This document shows positions 40,796-49,437 of a stretch of DNA of 64,000 nucleotides, one piece after another. The DNA comes from JAJEDW01 sp963555775 (GTDB lineage Bacteria > Acidobacteriota > Terriglobia > 20CM-2-55-15). Location of the stretch: positions 186,001-250,000 of the forward strand of contig CAUVWY020000009.1 of NCBI GenBank assembly GCA_963555775.3, written 5' to 3'. Position 1 is the first letter of the stretch, and each line of letters begins with the position of its first letter. The notes beneath the pieces are model-generated. The model saw only the letters and a program-made list of their open reading frames with translations. It did no database searches and was not told where the DNA came from. The position numbers and the translations under genes were made by a program.

Positions 40796-41527
40796 ATGGG
40801 TACCGACTACGATGCGGTCGCAGACGAGTACAAGCGTTCCAAGCTTGCTCCGTGGCGCAAATATATCGAGCGGTATTCGTTTCTGGAGTTGCTGGGCGAA
40901 GCCGGAGGAAAGTCGGTTCTGGATCTCGCTTGCGGGGAAGGTTTCTATACTCGTCTCGTCAGGAAACGGGGTGCCGCACGGGTGGTCGGCGTCGATTTGT
41001 CCAGCGGTATGATCGATCTGGCTCTCGCCGCCGAAAGGGAATCCCCTCTTGGTATCGAGTATGGGGTCGGCGATGCCACGAACGACCGGCCGGGCGAACG
41101 GTTCGATATCGTTACCGCGGCCTACCTGCTGAATTACGCCCGCACCGAAGAAAAGCTTGCCGCAATGTGCCGAACGGTGGCCGAGTCCCTCAAACCGGGT
41201 GGCCGCTTCTTGACGGTCAACAACAATCCGTCCCAGTCTCCGGATCGTTACCGGGCCAGCGAGAAGTACGGTTTCGTCAAGAGCCTGCGCGAAGCGCTCC
41301 GGCCCGGCGCCGCGATTACCTATACGATCTTTCAGGATGGCGGTTCATTCGAGATCGACAACTACTACCTCAGCCCCGCCGCGCACGAACAGGCGCTTGA
41401 AGCCGCGGGTCTGCGGGACATCCAGTTGGTGGAACCGACGCTGTCTCCGGAATGGGACGGTCCCATGGACTACTGGGACGATTTCTTCGACGACCCCCCA
41501 GTCATTTTCCTGCAGTGTATGAAGTAG
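40796..41527 (+). CDS. Class I SAM-dependent methyltransferase
   Basis: 243 residues from ATG 40796. Rossmann motifs: VLDLACGEGFYTRLVRKRG (motif I), VVGVDLSSGMIDLA (motif II), DATNDRPGERFDIVTAAYLLNYA and LKPGGRFLTVNNN. The C-terminal part (DNYYLSPAAHEQALEAAG) is the usual small lid. Similar to ToxA/UbiE-like enzymes. Substrate unknown. It is 28 bp after the barrel gene and followed by a terminator. Confidence 0.82.
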   Translation: MGTDYDAVADEYKRSKLAPWRKYIERYSFLELLGEAGGKSVLDLACGEGFYTRLVRKRGAARVVGVDLSSGMIDLALAAERESPLGIEYGVGDATNDRPGERFDIVTAAYLLNYARTEEKLAAMCRTVAESLKPGGRFLTVNNNPSQSPDRYRASEKYGFVKSLREALRPGAAITYTIFQDGGSFEIDNYYLSPAAHEQALEAAGLRDIQLVEPTLSPEWDGPMDYWDDFFDDPPVIFLQCMK

Positions 41528-41589
41528 GGGCGGCTCGTCTCCTGCCAGGCATGCGGTTCGAGCGATTCGAGTGAGGGGTATAAGAAAAA

Positions 41590-41612
41590 CCCGGCCATGG
41601 GGCCGGGCTTTT
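41590..41612. terminator. Stem-loop terminator between converging genes
   Basis: cccggcc-atg-gggccggg followed by ctttt, and preceded by aaaa, so it can work in both directions. It lies between the methyltransferase (+) and the DUF1552 gene (-). Confidence 0.7.
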
Positions 41613-41638
41613 CCGCTGTAGGGCCGCTCTGTGAAATC

Positions 41639-42967
41639 CTAAATCGCCATCGCCTCGTTGCTGTCGCCGAACGATTCTTCTTCGATCCCCAGCTTGTGCA
41701 ACATGGCCAGCAGCAGGTTGGACATCGTCGTTCCCGCCGGATTCCGAAGGTGACGACCGCCCTCGAGCCGTCCCGACGCCCCGCCCGCCAGAATGATCGG
41801 CAGCGGGTCGTGGTTGTGCTCGTTGCCGTCGCTCATACCGCTGCCATACAGGACGATCGAGTTGTCCAGCAGGTTCCCGTCGCCGTCAGGCGTGGATTGC
41901 AGTTTCTCGAGCAGGTACGTAAAGACGCCCACGTGGTAGTTGTTCAGGACGGCGAACCGGTCCTTGTTCTCCTGATTGTGGGAGTGGTGCGACAGCGTAT
42001 GGAATGCATCGCGCACACCGCTGTTGGGATAGACGGTGGTCGTCAACTCCTTCCCCATCAGCAGCGTTGCAATCCGGGTAATGTCGGCCTGCCATGCCAG
42101 GACCTGCAGATCGAACATCAACTTGATGTGGTCTTCGAAGTCCGGGGGAATGCCCGCCGGGGCGTCCGGCACTTCAATGCCGCTCGACACTTGTTGTCCG
42201 ACGCGCTCAATTCGGCGCTCGATTTCCCGAACGTCGGTCAGGTACCGGTCCAGACGGTCGCTGTCGGATGTGGGAAGCGTGCCCTTCAGATCGGCAACTT
42301 CGCCCAGGACGGAGTCCAGCAGGCTCATGGACTGTTGCCGCCGGACCGTGCGTTCCTCGTCGGTGCTTCCATCGCCGAACAGGCGTTCGAAAATCACCTG
42401 GGGATTGTTTTCCATCGGCAGGGGGGATATCGCCGACTGCCATGAAATCGTGTTCCGGTAGGCGCAACTCATGCCCTCGCCGCAACTCAGGCTGCCGTCT
42501 TCGATCGACATTTCGATCGATGGCAGAGGCGTTTCCTGTCCGATTTTCCGGGCGGCCACCTGATCCATCGTGGTCCCGAGGAAGGCCTGCGATCCCGTCT
42601 CCGCGAAGGCTCCGCTCAGGTACACCGCTGACGACCGGTTGTGATTGGCCGTTGCCGAACCGCTTCCGTAAGCCATCGGGTGCCGCAAATCGCTGATCAC
42701 GTTGACGCGTTCGCGGAACGGTTCGAGCGGCGCGAGGATCTCAGAGAATTCAAAGCCCGTGCCTTCGCCCGCGGGCGTCCACTTCGCCATCGTGGCGCCA
42801 TGGGGAAAATAGATCGCTCCCAGCCGCGTTTTTGGCGCCGCCGCCGTCTGGCGCATCGGCGTAGCGGCCGGAACCATGGATTCAAGCAGCGGCAACGCCA
42901 CGGTCACACCCGCGCCCCTCAGGAACGTGCGGCGGGAAAGGTGCTTCTTCGTGATGATGGATGGCAT
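41639..42967 (-). CDS. DUF1552 Tat-exported protein
   Basis: 442 residues with a twin-arginine signal (LSRRTFLRGAGVTVALPLLES). DUF1552 fits the whole: RLGAIYFPHGATMAKWTP, then TANHNRSSAVYLSGAF, EMSIEDGSLSCGEGMSCAYRNTISW, and the end LYGSGMSDGNEHNHDPLPIILAGG. It has an alkaline-phosphatase-superfamily (DUF1501-like) flavour. It is nearly always paired with a DUF1592/DUF1588 cytochrome-type protein, which lies just upstream. The substrate and electron path are unknown. Confidence 0.88.
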   Translation of the reverse strand: MPSIITKKHLSRRTFLRGAGVTVALPLLESMVPAATPMRQTAAAPKTRLGAIYFPHGATMAKWTPAGEGTGFEFSEILAPLEPFRERVNVISDLRHPMAYGSGSATANHNRSSAVYLSGAFAETGSQAFLGTTMDQVAARKIGQETPLPSIEMSIEDGSLSCGEGMSCAYRNTISWQSAISPLPMENNPQVIFERLFGDGSTDEERTVRRQQSMSLLDSVLGEVADLKGTLPTSDSDRLDRYLTDVREIERRIERVGQQVSSGIEVPDAPAGIPPDFEDHIKLMFDLQVLAWQADITRIATLLMGKELTTTVYPNSGVRDAFHTLSHHSHNQENKDRFAVLNNYHVGVFTYLLEKLQSTPDGDGNLLDNSIVLYGSGMSDGNEHNHDPLPIILAGGASGRLEGGRHLRNPAGTTMSNLLLAMLHKLGIEEESFGDSNEAMAI

Positions 42968-43049
42968 CGTGTCGGCCTCCTCAATATCGTCCGTCGGGGC
43001 AGTTCGGATATCTTACGGGAAATTGCTCGATTCCCCCTAATCAACTCTA

Positions 43050-43108
43050 CGCAATACGTCGTAATGCGTCACGCAAAACGTCGCAATTTGTCACGGTAAT
43101 ACGTCACG
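43050..43108. repeat. Tandem 22-bp repeat (about 2.6 units)
   Basis: gcaatacgtcgtaatgcgtcac is followed by a second unit matching 18 of 22 positions and a shortened third. The GTC cores recur about every 10-13 bp. It spans the end of the DUF1592/1588 gene (TGA 43104-43106) and the gap before DUF1552. Confidence 0.5.
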
Positions 43109-45380
43109 GTGCGGCGGCCACCTCCAAACGTTCCACCTGTGCCTTCGCTTTCATCTGAAAGGGCACGCTTTGAACGATTCCGAGAACGAGCGACGAGAGA
43201 CGGTAGTCGTTGTCGGCAGCGGTCCGGACGATGGTTCGCACCGACGGCATATCGTAGTAGTGCACCGCCCGGCCCAAGGCGTACGTCAGCATCTTTTCGG
43301 TCGCGGTCGTGGCGAATGCTTCCGAACGGTCGAGCAACGCTTCGCGCAGGTCGGACGGGCCGTTGAGCGGCGTTCCGTCAACCAGTATCCCCGACGCGTC
43401 AATCGGGGATCCGTCTTCGGATTCTCTCCAGCTTCCGACCAAGTCGAAGTTTTCGAGGGCGAATCCGATCGGGTCCATGATCTGGTGACAGGAAGCGCAC
43501 ACAGGATTGGTGCGATGAGCTTCCATGCGTTCCCGCAGCGTCGTCGGCACCACCGCTTCAGGGTCGGGATCCAGCGTGGTTTCCACACCCGGCGGCGGTT
43601 CGGGCGCGGGCACTCCGAGTATGTTTTCGAGAATCCATTTTCCCCTGGTGACCGGCGAAGTCCGATTGGCTACTGAAGTCGCGGCCAGTATGCTGCCGTG
43701 TCCCAGAAGGCCGCGCCGCGGATCGTCCTCGGCGCGAACGATACGGCGGAAATAGCTGCCGCGAATGTCGGGGATGCCGTAATGCTCGGCCAACCGCTCA
43801 TCCACAAAGGTGTAATCGGCAGCAAGCAGGTCGATAATGCTGCGGTCCTCGCGCAGGATGGTTTCGAACAGCAATCGAGTCTCGCGAGCGAACGACCGCC
43901 TTAGATTCTCATCGAATACGTCGGATTCGGGCTCGACGTTGGCGAGTTCCCTCAGATACAGCCACTGGCTGGCGAAGTTGTTGACCAGCGCATCCGACTT
44001 CGGGTCGGCCAGCATTCGCCGCACCTGTTGCTCCAGCACGGCGGGATCGCTGAGGCCCCCGTTCACGGCAACCTCCATGAGCGCCTCGTCGGGGATCGTG
44101 CTCCACAGGAAAAACGACAGACGGGACGCCAGTTCCAGGTCGCTGACGCGATAGACCTCCCCGTCGGCCAGGCCTTCGGGTTCTTCCTCGAACCGGTAGA
44201 TGAATCGAGGCGCCACCAGAATGCGTGCCACCGCATGCTGGATACCCGTTTCGAAGTCGCTATTTTCGTCCTGCGAGCGGCCCTGTTGATAGAACCGCAT
44301 CAATCGGGTGACTTCCTCGCCGGTGACGGGGCGGCGGAAAGCGCGTTGGGCCAGTGTTGCGACGATTTCCTCGGCGCAGGATTCTTCCTGTTCGGCGCCG
44401 TCCGGGTAACACACGAATATCCGTTGCCGACTGGGGGTTTCGCCGGTTCCGGTCGCATCGAGCGGACCATTGATCGACAGACTCGATACAGCGCCCCCGA
44501 CGTTGTACACCGAATAGATGCCGTCGACCCCGGCCGAACGGACACGGTCGACCAGTGCGACACCGATCGTGTGGGGCCCTGCCGTTAGGGGTATCCGGAA
44601 GTTCCGGTAGCTTTCGGCCTCGATCTGTTCGCCGTCGATGGTGAAAGCCACCGGCGGACTGCCTCTGCCGCCCCCGACGCTGAACTCATATTCGGCGTCC
44701 AGTGGAAAGGTATGTTCGACCGTCATGCCGCCGCGGGTGCCCAACGGCAGGCCTTCAATGTGGCGATCCTGTGCGAGGCTTGGTGGGGCGGTGTAGGTGG
44801 TCCGGGCGGGAAGCAGTGTCCGGTCGCCGATGGCCCGGCGGCTCAGCTTCATGGCCGCGGATACATAACCCTGAATCAGCGAGGGCGATACTCCCAGAAC
44901 ATCGGCAATGTTGTCGAAGCCCTCCGCGGCGTCATCGGCCGGCAGAAGTGTCGTGGGGTCCACGTCCAGTTCAAGCAGATCCCCGATTGCGTTGGCGTAT
45001 TCGGTTCGATTCAGTCTGTGGAGCGCGGGGCTCCCCGGATTCGGATCCAGCGCGGCCGCCTCATCGAGCCGGGATTCCAGTCGTCGGGCGAACGCGTCCA
45101 GTTCAGCCCGTTCCGGCCGGCGCGCGCCGCTGGGTGGCATCATGCCGGTCTTCACTTTCCGGACGACCGTTTCCCAGACTTCCGAATGCTCGCCGCCGAC
45201 GTTTTCCAGATCGAAGCCGTCCAGCGCCAAGCTTCCAACGTTGGCGTTCTGGTTGTGACACGTAATGCAGTACTGGTCCAGCAGCGCCTGATCGGTTTGA
45301 GCGCCGAGATCGGCGGCATGGCCCAGAAACATCAAGGTGAGAACCGCCAGACCGCCGTGAGTACGTACTCTTCTCGTCAT
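43104..45380 (-). CDS. DUF1592/DUF1588 multidomain c-type cytochrome protein
   Basis: 758 residues. Signal peptide (1-27), then a PSCyt1 heme site CITCH at about 38-42, PSD domains in order DUF1587 (LHRLNRTEYANAIGDLLELD), DUF1595 (about 330-400), DUF1592 (ASRLSFFLWSTIPDEALMEVA), DUF1588 with a second heme site CASCH (GHGSILAATSVANRTSPVTRGKW before it) and DUF1585 at the end (ALGRAVHYYDMPSVRTIV). Such proteins are frequent in Planctomycetes and Acidobacteriota and are thought to act in periplasmic redox or polymer breakdown. It lies between the ankyrin gene and DUF1552, same strand. Confidence 0.88.
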   Translation of the reverse strand: MTRRVRTHGGLAVLTLMFLGHAADLGAQTDQALLDQYCITCHNQNANVGSLALDGFDLENVGGEHSEVWETVVRKVKTGMMPPSGARRPERAELDAFARRLESRLDEAAALDPNPGSPALHRLNRTEYANAIGDLLELDVDPTTLLPADDAAEGFDNIADVLGVSPSLIQGYVSAAMKLSRRAIGDRTLLPARTTYTAPPSLAQDRHIEGLPLGTRGGMTVEHTFPLDAEYEFSVGGGRGSPPVAFTIDGEQIEAESYRNFRIPLTAGPHTIGVALVDRVRSAGVDGIYSVYNVGGAVSSLSINGPLDATGTGETPSRQRIFVCYPDGAEQEESCAEEIVATLAQRAFRRPVTGEEVTRLMRFYQQGRSQDENSDFETGIQHAVARILVAPRFIYRFEEEPEGLADGEVYRVSDLELASRLSFFLWSTIPDEALMEVAVNGGLSDPAVLEQQVRRMLADPKSDALVNNFASQWLYLRELANVEPESDVFDENLRRSFARETRLLFETILREDRSIIDLLAADYTFVDERLAEHYGIPDIRGSYFRRIVRAEDDPRRGLLGHGSILAATSVANRTSPVTRGKWILENILGVPAPEPPPGVETTLDPDPEAVVPTTLRERMEAHRTNPVCASCHQIMDPIGFALENFDLVGSWRESEDGSPIDASGILVDGTPLNGPSDLREALLDRSEAFATTATEKMLTYALGRAVHYYDMPSVRTIVRTAADNDYRLSSLVLGIVQSVPFQMKAKAQVERLEVAAAP

Positions 45381-45392
45381 TTCATTTTCTTA

Positions 45393-46967
45393 CTATTCGT
45401 TGGCTGCCGTAGTGTCCGCTATGAGCCGTTCGATCAAGGCCATCGAGGCGGGTTTCGGTACCGCCGCATGAGTGGCAAGAAACACGCCTCCGGCCCAGTT
45501 CAAAGGCGTCCGTCCCTCGGCGTCTTCGACGTCGAGCCGTGCGCCGTTTTCGACCAGGTATTCGATGATGTCGTCCGACCCGCGATTGACCGCTCCCATG
45601 ACGGAGGTGATCCCCATCGAGTTGGCGGCATTCACGTCCATTCCCAGTTCTTCGTGACAGAATCGCACTGCTTCGAGGAGAGCTTCGGGACCTTCGTCAT
45701 AGGTCTGGGCCACGACCCAGTTGACGCCCGCCGCGGCCATCAGGGCCGTCGTTCCTTTGAGCGTCGCGATATGCGGGTCCGCCCCGTATTCAAGCAGAAG
45801 GCGCATTACCGTCAGGTCGCCCGAAAGCGATGCCGTGATGAACGGGGTCTGGCCGACAAAGTCCACCCATGCCAGCGTGCCGGTGATCCGCAGCATGTGC
45901 TTTCGGATCGGCATGGCTTCCTTCGATCGGGAGTTGGGGTCGGCGCCGGCTTCGAGCAGAACATGGATCAACTCCAGGACGGGCTCCCGATCCACGTAGT
46001 TCAGGAGCGTGCCGTTGTCGAAATCCATGTTGCGGACTTCCACCGCCTGCCAGAGGGGTGTGCGCCCGTACCAGTCCGAGACATTAACGTCGGCCCCGGC
46101 CTCGATCAGAAAGTGTGCGGCTTCGAGTTGATTGTTGCCGATTGCCATCAGCAGCGGGGTGATATCGTTCGGGTCCTTCTGTTCGAGGTCGGCACCGGCT
46201 TCCAGCAGGATGCGGGCCGCCTCGGTCTTGTTGTCGCGTGCCGCGTAGTGCAGTGGGGACAGGCCGCCGGGGATGGGGTCGCGCACGCCGCGTTCGGGCA
46301 GTCCGCCTCGAACGATTCCGATTCCGAACGAGAAACCGGGAACCGAGTTGGGAAGCACCCATCGGGGGACATTGCCGACACGGGTTGTGGCCAGCACATC
46401 CGCGCCGCGGTCCACCAGAAGCTGGACGACTTCGGGGTTCTCACCTCTTACGGCAAACATCAAGGCCGTTTGCAGATAGGTGGGGTCGCGGGTACCCACC
46501 CTCGCGCCGCGGTCGAGCAGCAGCCGAACGGCGTCGATCTTGCCCACGCGGACTGCCGCCATCAGGATCGTTTCACCCGTCGGGTCCACCTGGTTCGGGT
46601 CCGCGCCGGCGTCCAACAACATTTCAATCATCGGCGCGTTACCATTCGCCGCGGCCAGATAGAGCGGTGTCACGCCGTATCGGTTCGCCAGCGTGGCATC
46701 GGCGCCCGACTGAACGAGCATCCGGGATGTTTCCAGGTCGTCGACCCGCACAAGCCAGTGCAGCGCCGGGGTCCCATCCGAGCCGAACGCGTTGAGGTCG
46801 ACGCCCTCGTCCACCAGGGAGTGGACCGCGGCAATGTCCCGGTTCATGGCGGCGTCCGCCAGGCGCGTATCGACACCTTGGGCTTCGCCGCGCACCGCGG
46901 CAGCGGTTACAAGCGCCATGGCCGCCAGAATCAGTGCGGAACGAATACCCGTTTGGACCAGAGACAT
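45393..46967 (-). CDS. Secreted ankyrin-repeat protein
   Basis: 524 residues with a signal peptide (SALILAAMALVTAAAVRGEA). At least ten ankyrin units, for example NAFGSDGTPALHWLVRVDDLETSRMLV, TLANRYGVTPLYLAAANGNAPMIEMLL, PTGETILMAAVRVGKIDAVRLLL and, near the end, DVEDAEGRTPLNWAGGVFLATH. It is the first gene of the DUF1552 operon (12-bp gap to the next). Probably a periplasmic scaffold or interaction partner of the cytochrome protein. Confidence 0.88.
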   Translation of the reverse strand: MSLVQTGIRSALILAAMALVTAAAVRGEAQGVDTRLADAAMNRDIAAVHSLVDEGVDLNAFGSDGTPALHWLVRVDDLETSRMLVQSGADATLANRYGVTPLYLAAANGNAPMIEMLLDAGADPNQVDPTGETILMAAVRVGKIDAVRLLLDRGARVGTRDPTYLQTALMFAVRGENPEVVQLLVDRGADVLATTRVGNVPRWVLPNSVPGFSFGIGIVRGGLPERGVRDPIPGGLSPLHYAARDNKTEAARILLEAGADLEQKDPNDITPLLMAIGNNQLEAAHFLIEAGADVNVSDWYGRTPLWQAVEVRNMDFDNGTLLNYVDREPVLELIHVLLEAGADPNSRSKEAMPIRKHMLRITGTLAWVDFVGQTPFITASLSGDLTVMRLLLEYGADPHIATLKGTTALMAAAGVNWVVAQTYDEGPEALLEAVRFCHEELGMDVNAANSMGITSVMGAVNRGSDDIIEYLVENGARLDVEDAEGRTPLNWAGGVFLATHAAVPKPASMALIERLIADTTAANE

Positions 46968-47290
46968 GAATCCTCCTTACACCCGCAACGGCTGTTCGCC
47001 GCGCCGTCAGCGATGTTGGACAACAACCGGCTATTTTATCCGCGCTGCGAGCCAAAACCAATTGGAATGGCACTTCCCGGATATGGCCGGCGGAGAGGCG
47101 TCAACTATACAGAAACCGTTTCTGGAGTGGCGCGCCCCATCGTAACGGCCGGATTCGTCCCTGTGCCGGACGAATCGGACCCGGGCAGCGGCATGAGCCG
47201 CGAGGTGCCGCAAGGCGGCGAGGATCGGGCCGAACGTGGATTGACACCGCACAAAATGGCATCAATCTTTAGAATATATCAAGGAGCATT
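46968..47290. other. Divergent intergenic region
   Basis: Between the ankyrin operon (-) and the antitoxin (+). ttgaca (47241-47246) and taatga-like or tagaat (47270-47275) sites upstream of the antitoxin are too far apart for a good sigma-70 pair. caaggag (47279-47285) is the antitoxin ribosome site. No gene is seen. Confidence 0.4.
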
Positions 47291-47551
47291 ATGGGGAGCA
47301 TTGCCAAGGTATTCATGACGGGAGGCTCACAGGCCGTTCGCTTGCCGAAAGAGTTTCGCTTCAGATCCAGCGAGGTGCGGATCAGAAAAGAGGGCAACGC
47401 CGTCATCCTCGAACCTCTGGCGAACGACTGGTCATGGATTGACACGATCGCGCGCCCGATCGATCAGGATTTCCTCAATGCCTTGGCTGAGAGACCCGAC
47501 GACCAATCGCGGCCGGCACTGGCTGGCATGAGTGAAAAAGATGGGTGCTAG
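47291..47551 (+). CDS. Orphan AbrB/VagC-type antitoxin
   Basis: 86 residues. An AbrB-like swapped-hairpin fold: IAKVFMTGGSQAVRLPKEFRFRSSEVRIRKEGNAVILEPL. This is the VapB/VagC class that normally precedes a vapC. Here the next gene is on the other strand and no PIN gene follows, so the toxin is missing or lies elsewhere. The stop overlaps the end of the FecCD-type permease gene by 4 bp. Confidence 0.82.
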   Translation: MGSIAKVFMTGGSQAVRLPKEFRFRSSEVRIRKEGNAVILEPLANDWSWIDTIARPIDQDFLNALAERPDDQSRPALAGMSEKDGC

Positions 47552-48633
47552 AACAAGTCGCCCTTTCGCCGCTTCAGCAAGACGATGAAGAAGGGGCCGC
47601 CCAGCAGCGCGGTGATGATGCCGACCGGAATCTGGGTCGGCGCGAACAGGGTTCGGGCGGCGGTGTCGCAGAGGACCAGAAACCCCGCCCCGATGAAGAA
47701 CGATCCCGGAATCAGTATGCGGTGGTCCGGCCCGGCCATAATCCGTAGCGAGTGCGGGACAATCAGGCCGACAAAGCCGATGGGTCCTGCCACGGCGGTG
47801 ACCACGCCGGTCAGAAGGGAACCGGCGAAGAAGCAGGTTCGTTTGAGCCGCTCCACGTCCACCCCGTGTGTCGTTGCCCAGTCTTCACCGGCGGCCAGAG
47901 GATTCAATTCCGCCGCAAACCAGACCAGGACGGCCACCGTCGCGGCGATGACCGGCGCGGTCTTCAGGATCATCGAGTAGCTGATGTCGCTGACACCGCC
48001 CATCATCCACCGGATCATCAGAAACGATTCGGTGAAATCGGCGGCGGCGAAGTGAATAAACAGGATCAGCGCCGAAAAGATGAAGTTCAGCGTGACGCCG
48101 GCCAGCAGCAGAGTGAACGTCGGCAGCGATTGACGGCTGCGCGCGATCGTGAACACCAGGGCGATCGTAAGCAACGCGCCCAGGAATGCCGCGACGGATA
48201 TGAATGGAATCCCGAGAAAGACGATGTCCAGCCCCAGCCAGATCGCCAGCACCGCGCCGAACGAACTGCCGCCCGACACCCCCAGCGTGAACGGGGTGGC
48301 GAGCGCGTTGCGTAGAATGGCCTGAAACATGACTCCCGCGACGGCCAGCGCTCCCCCGCCCATGGCGCCGAAAAGAATTCGGGGCAGACGCGCAACCATC
48401 AGAATGTCACGTTCCGGCCCCGGCCCCGCCCACACGCCGCTCCAGGTCACTTCAGCGGAGCCCACCCAGGGCGTGACCAGCAGGACACCCATGCAAAACA
48501 GGGCGCATGGACCTACGGCGGCAAGGAACCGGCCGGGTGTCAGGCCCCCCCGACCGGGCTCAGGCCGATGGGATGACGATTCTTTCACCATGACTCCGCT
48601 CAAGAATTTCGGCGGCGATCCCGAAGACTTCAT
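47548..48633 (-). CDS. FecCD-type ABC transporter permease
   Basis: 361 residues (ATG 48591 would shorten the start by 14). Nine or so transmembrane helices with the FecCD/BtuC patterns LPRILFGAMGGGALAVAGVMFQAILRNALATP, LGVSGGSSFGAVLAIWLG, and FVGLIVPHSLRIMAGPDHRILIPGS. Imports iron-siderophore or cobalamin. It overlaps the ATPase gene upstream; no periplasmic binding protein lies in the window. Confidence 0.9.
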   Translation of the reverse strand: MKSSGSPPKFLSGVMVKESSSHRPEPGRGGLTPGRFLAAVGPCALFCMGVLLVTPWVGSAEVTWSGVWAGPGPERDILMVARLPRILFGAMGGGALAVAGVMFQAILRNALATPFTLGVSGGSSFGAVLAIWLGLDIVFLGIPFISVAAFLGALLTIALVFTIARSRQSLPTFTLLLAGVTLNFIFSALILFIHFAAADFTESFLMIRWMMGGVSDISYSMILKTAPVIAATVAVLVWFAAELNPLAAGEDWATTHGVDVERLKRTCFFAGSLLTGVVTAVAGPIGFVGLIVPHSLRIMAGPDHRILIPGSFFIGAGFLVLCDTAARTLFAPTQIPVGIITALLGGPFFIVLLKRRKGDLF

Positions 48634-49330
48634 AAAGCGTTTCCGTCGTCAGAACTTCCCGAGGGGCTCCGTCCGCGGCGATGGCGCCGTTTTTGAGGGC
48701 AATCATCCGCTGGGCATAGCGGCTTGCCAGATTGATGTCGTGGGTGACCGCGATGACGGTCATGCCCTGCTCCCTGTTGAGCCGGGTCAGGATCTGGTAG
48801 AAATCGAGTTGGTGTTTCATGTCCAGATACACCGTGGGCTCGTCCAGCAACAGGACCGAGGGCGTTTGGGCGAGCGCGCTGGCCAGCACCACCCGTTGTC
48901 GTTCGCCGCCGCTGATCTCCGTGAACGTCTTGTTGGCCAGATCGCCGGTTTCCGTCAACGCCATCGCGCGGGCCACGTGTTCGTCGTCGGTTCGCGGGTC
49001 AAAAAAGAAGGCGTCGCGATAGGGAAGCCGCCCCATGCGAACGATTTCTCCCGCGGTGAAGGGAAATGCGACGTGAGTTTCCTGCGGCACGAACGCCAGT
49101 TTTCGTGCCAGGTCGGTTACGCGGTAATCGGCAATCGGTCGGTCCATGAACGCGATCGAGCCGCCAACCGGCGGAATGAGACCCGCCATCAGCTTCAGAA
49201 GCGTCGACTTTCCCGCGCCGTTCGCCCCCACGATCGCGACGAATTCCCCGGCGCCGATTTCGAGGGTCACGTCGTCGATGACCGGGCTCGTTGCGTATCT
49301 GAAGTTGAGGTGGTCGATCCTGTAGCTCAT
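48560..49330 (-). CDS. ABC transporter ATPase (FepC/BtuD type)
   Basis: 256 residues. Walker A GANGAGKSTLLK, Q-loop near FVPQETHVAFPF, signature ISGGERQRVVLASAL, Walker B VLLLDEPTVYLD, and switch His in VTHDINLASRYAQR. Drives the adjacent FecCD permease. It is the first gene of this pair. Confidence 0.92.
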   Translation of the reverse strand: MSYRIDHLNFRYATSPVIDDVTLEIGAGEFVAIVGANGAGKSTLLKLMAGLIPPVGGSIAFMDRPIADYRVTDLARKLAFVPQETHVAFPFTAGEIVRMGRLPYRDAFFFDPRTDDEHVARAMALTETGDLANKTFTEISGGERQRVVLASALAQTPSVLLLDEPTVYLDMKHQLDFYQILTRLNREQGMTVIAVTHDINLASRYAQRMIALKNGAIAADGAPREVLTTETLYEVFGIAAEILERSHGERIVIPSA

Positions 49331-49437
49331 GAATGCCCCGGATCAGGATAACGCATGGCGCGGGTCCGCCCTTGGCTGAACGCCATTCGGAGGCCGGTTC
49401 CGATCTCGAGGTTTCTCAATGGTAGAATCCCGCTCAC

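Noticed and set aside
44712..47318. An 868-codon plus-strand frame opposite the cytochrome and ankyrin genes
   Set aside because: It runs antisense to two well-supported genes across their boundary. This is a GC-driven artefact.
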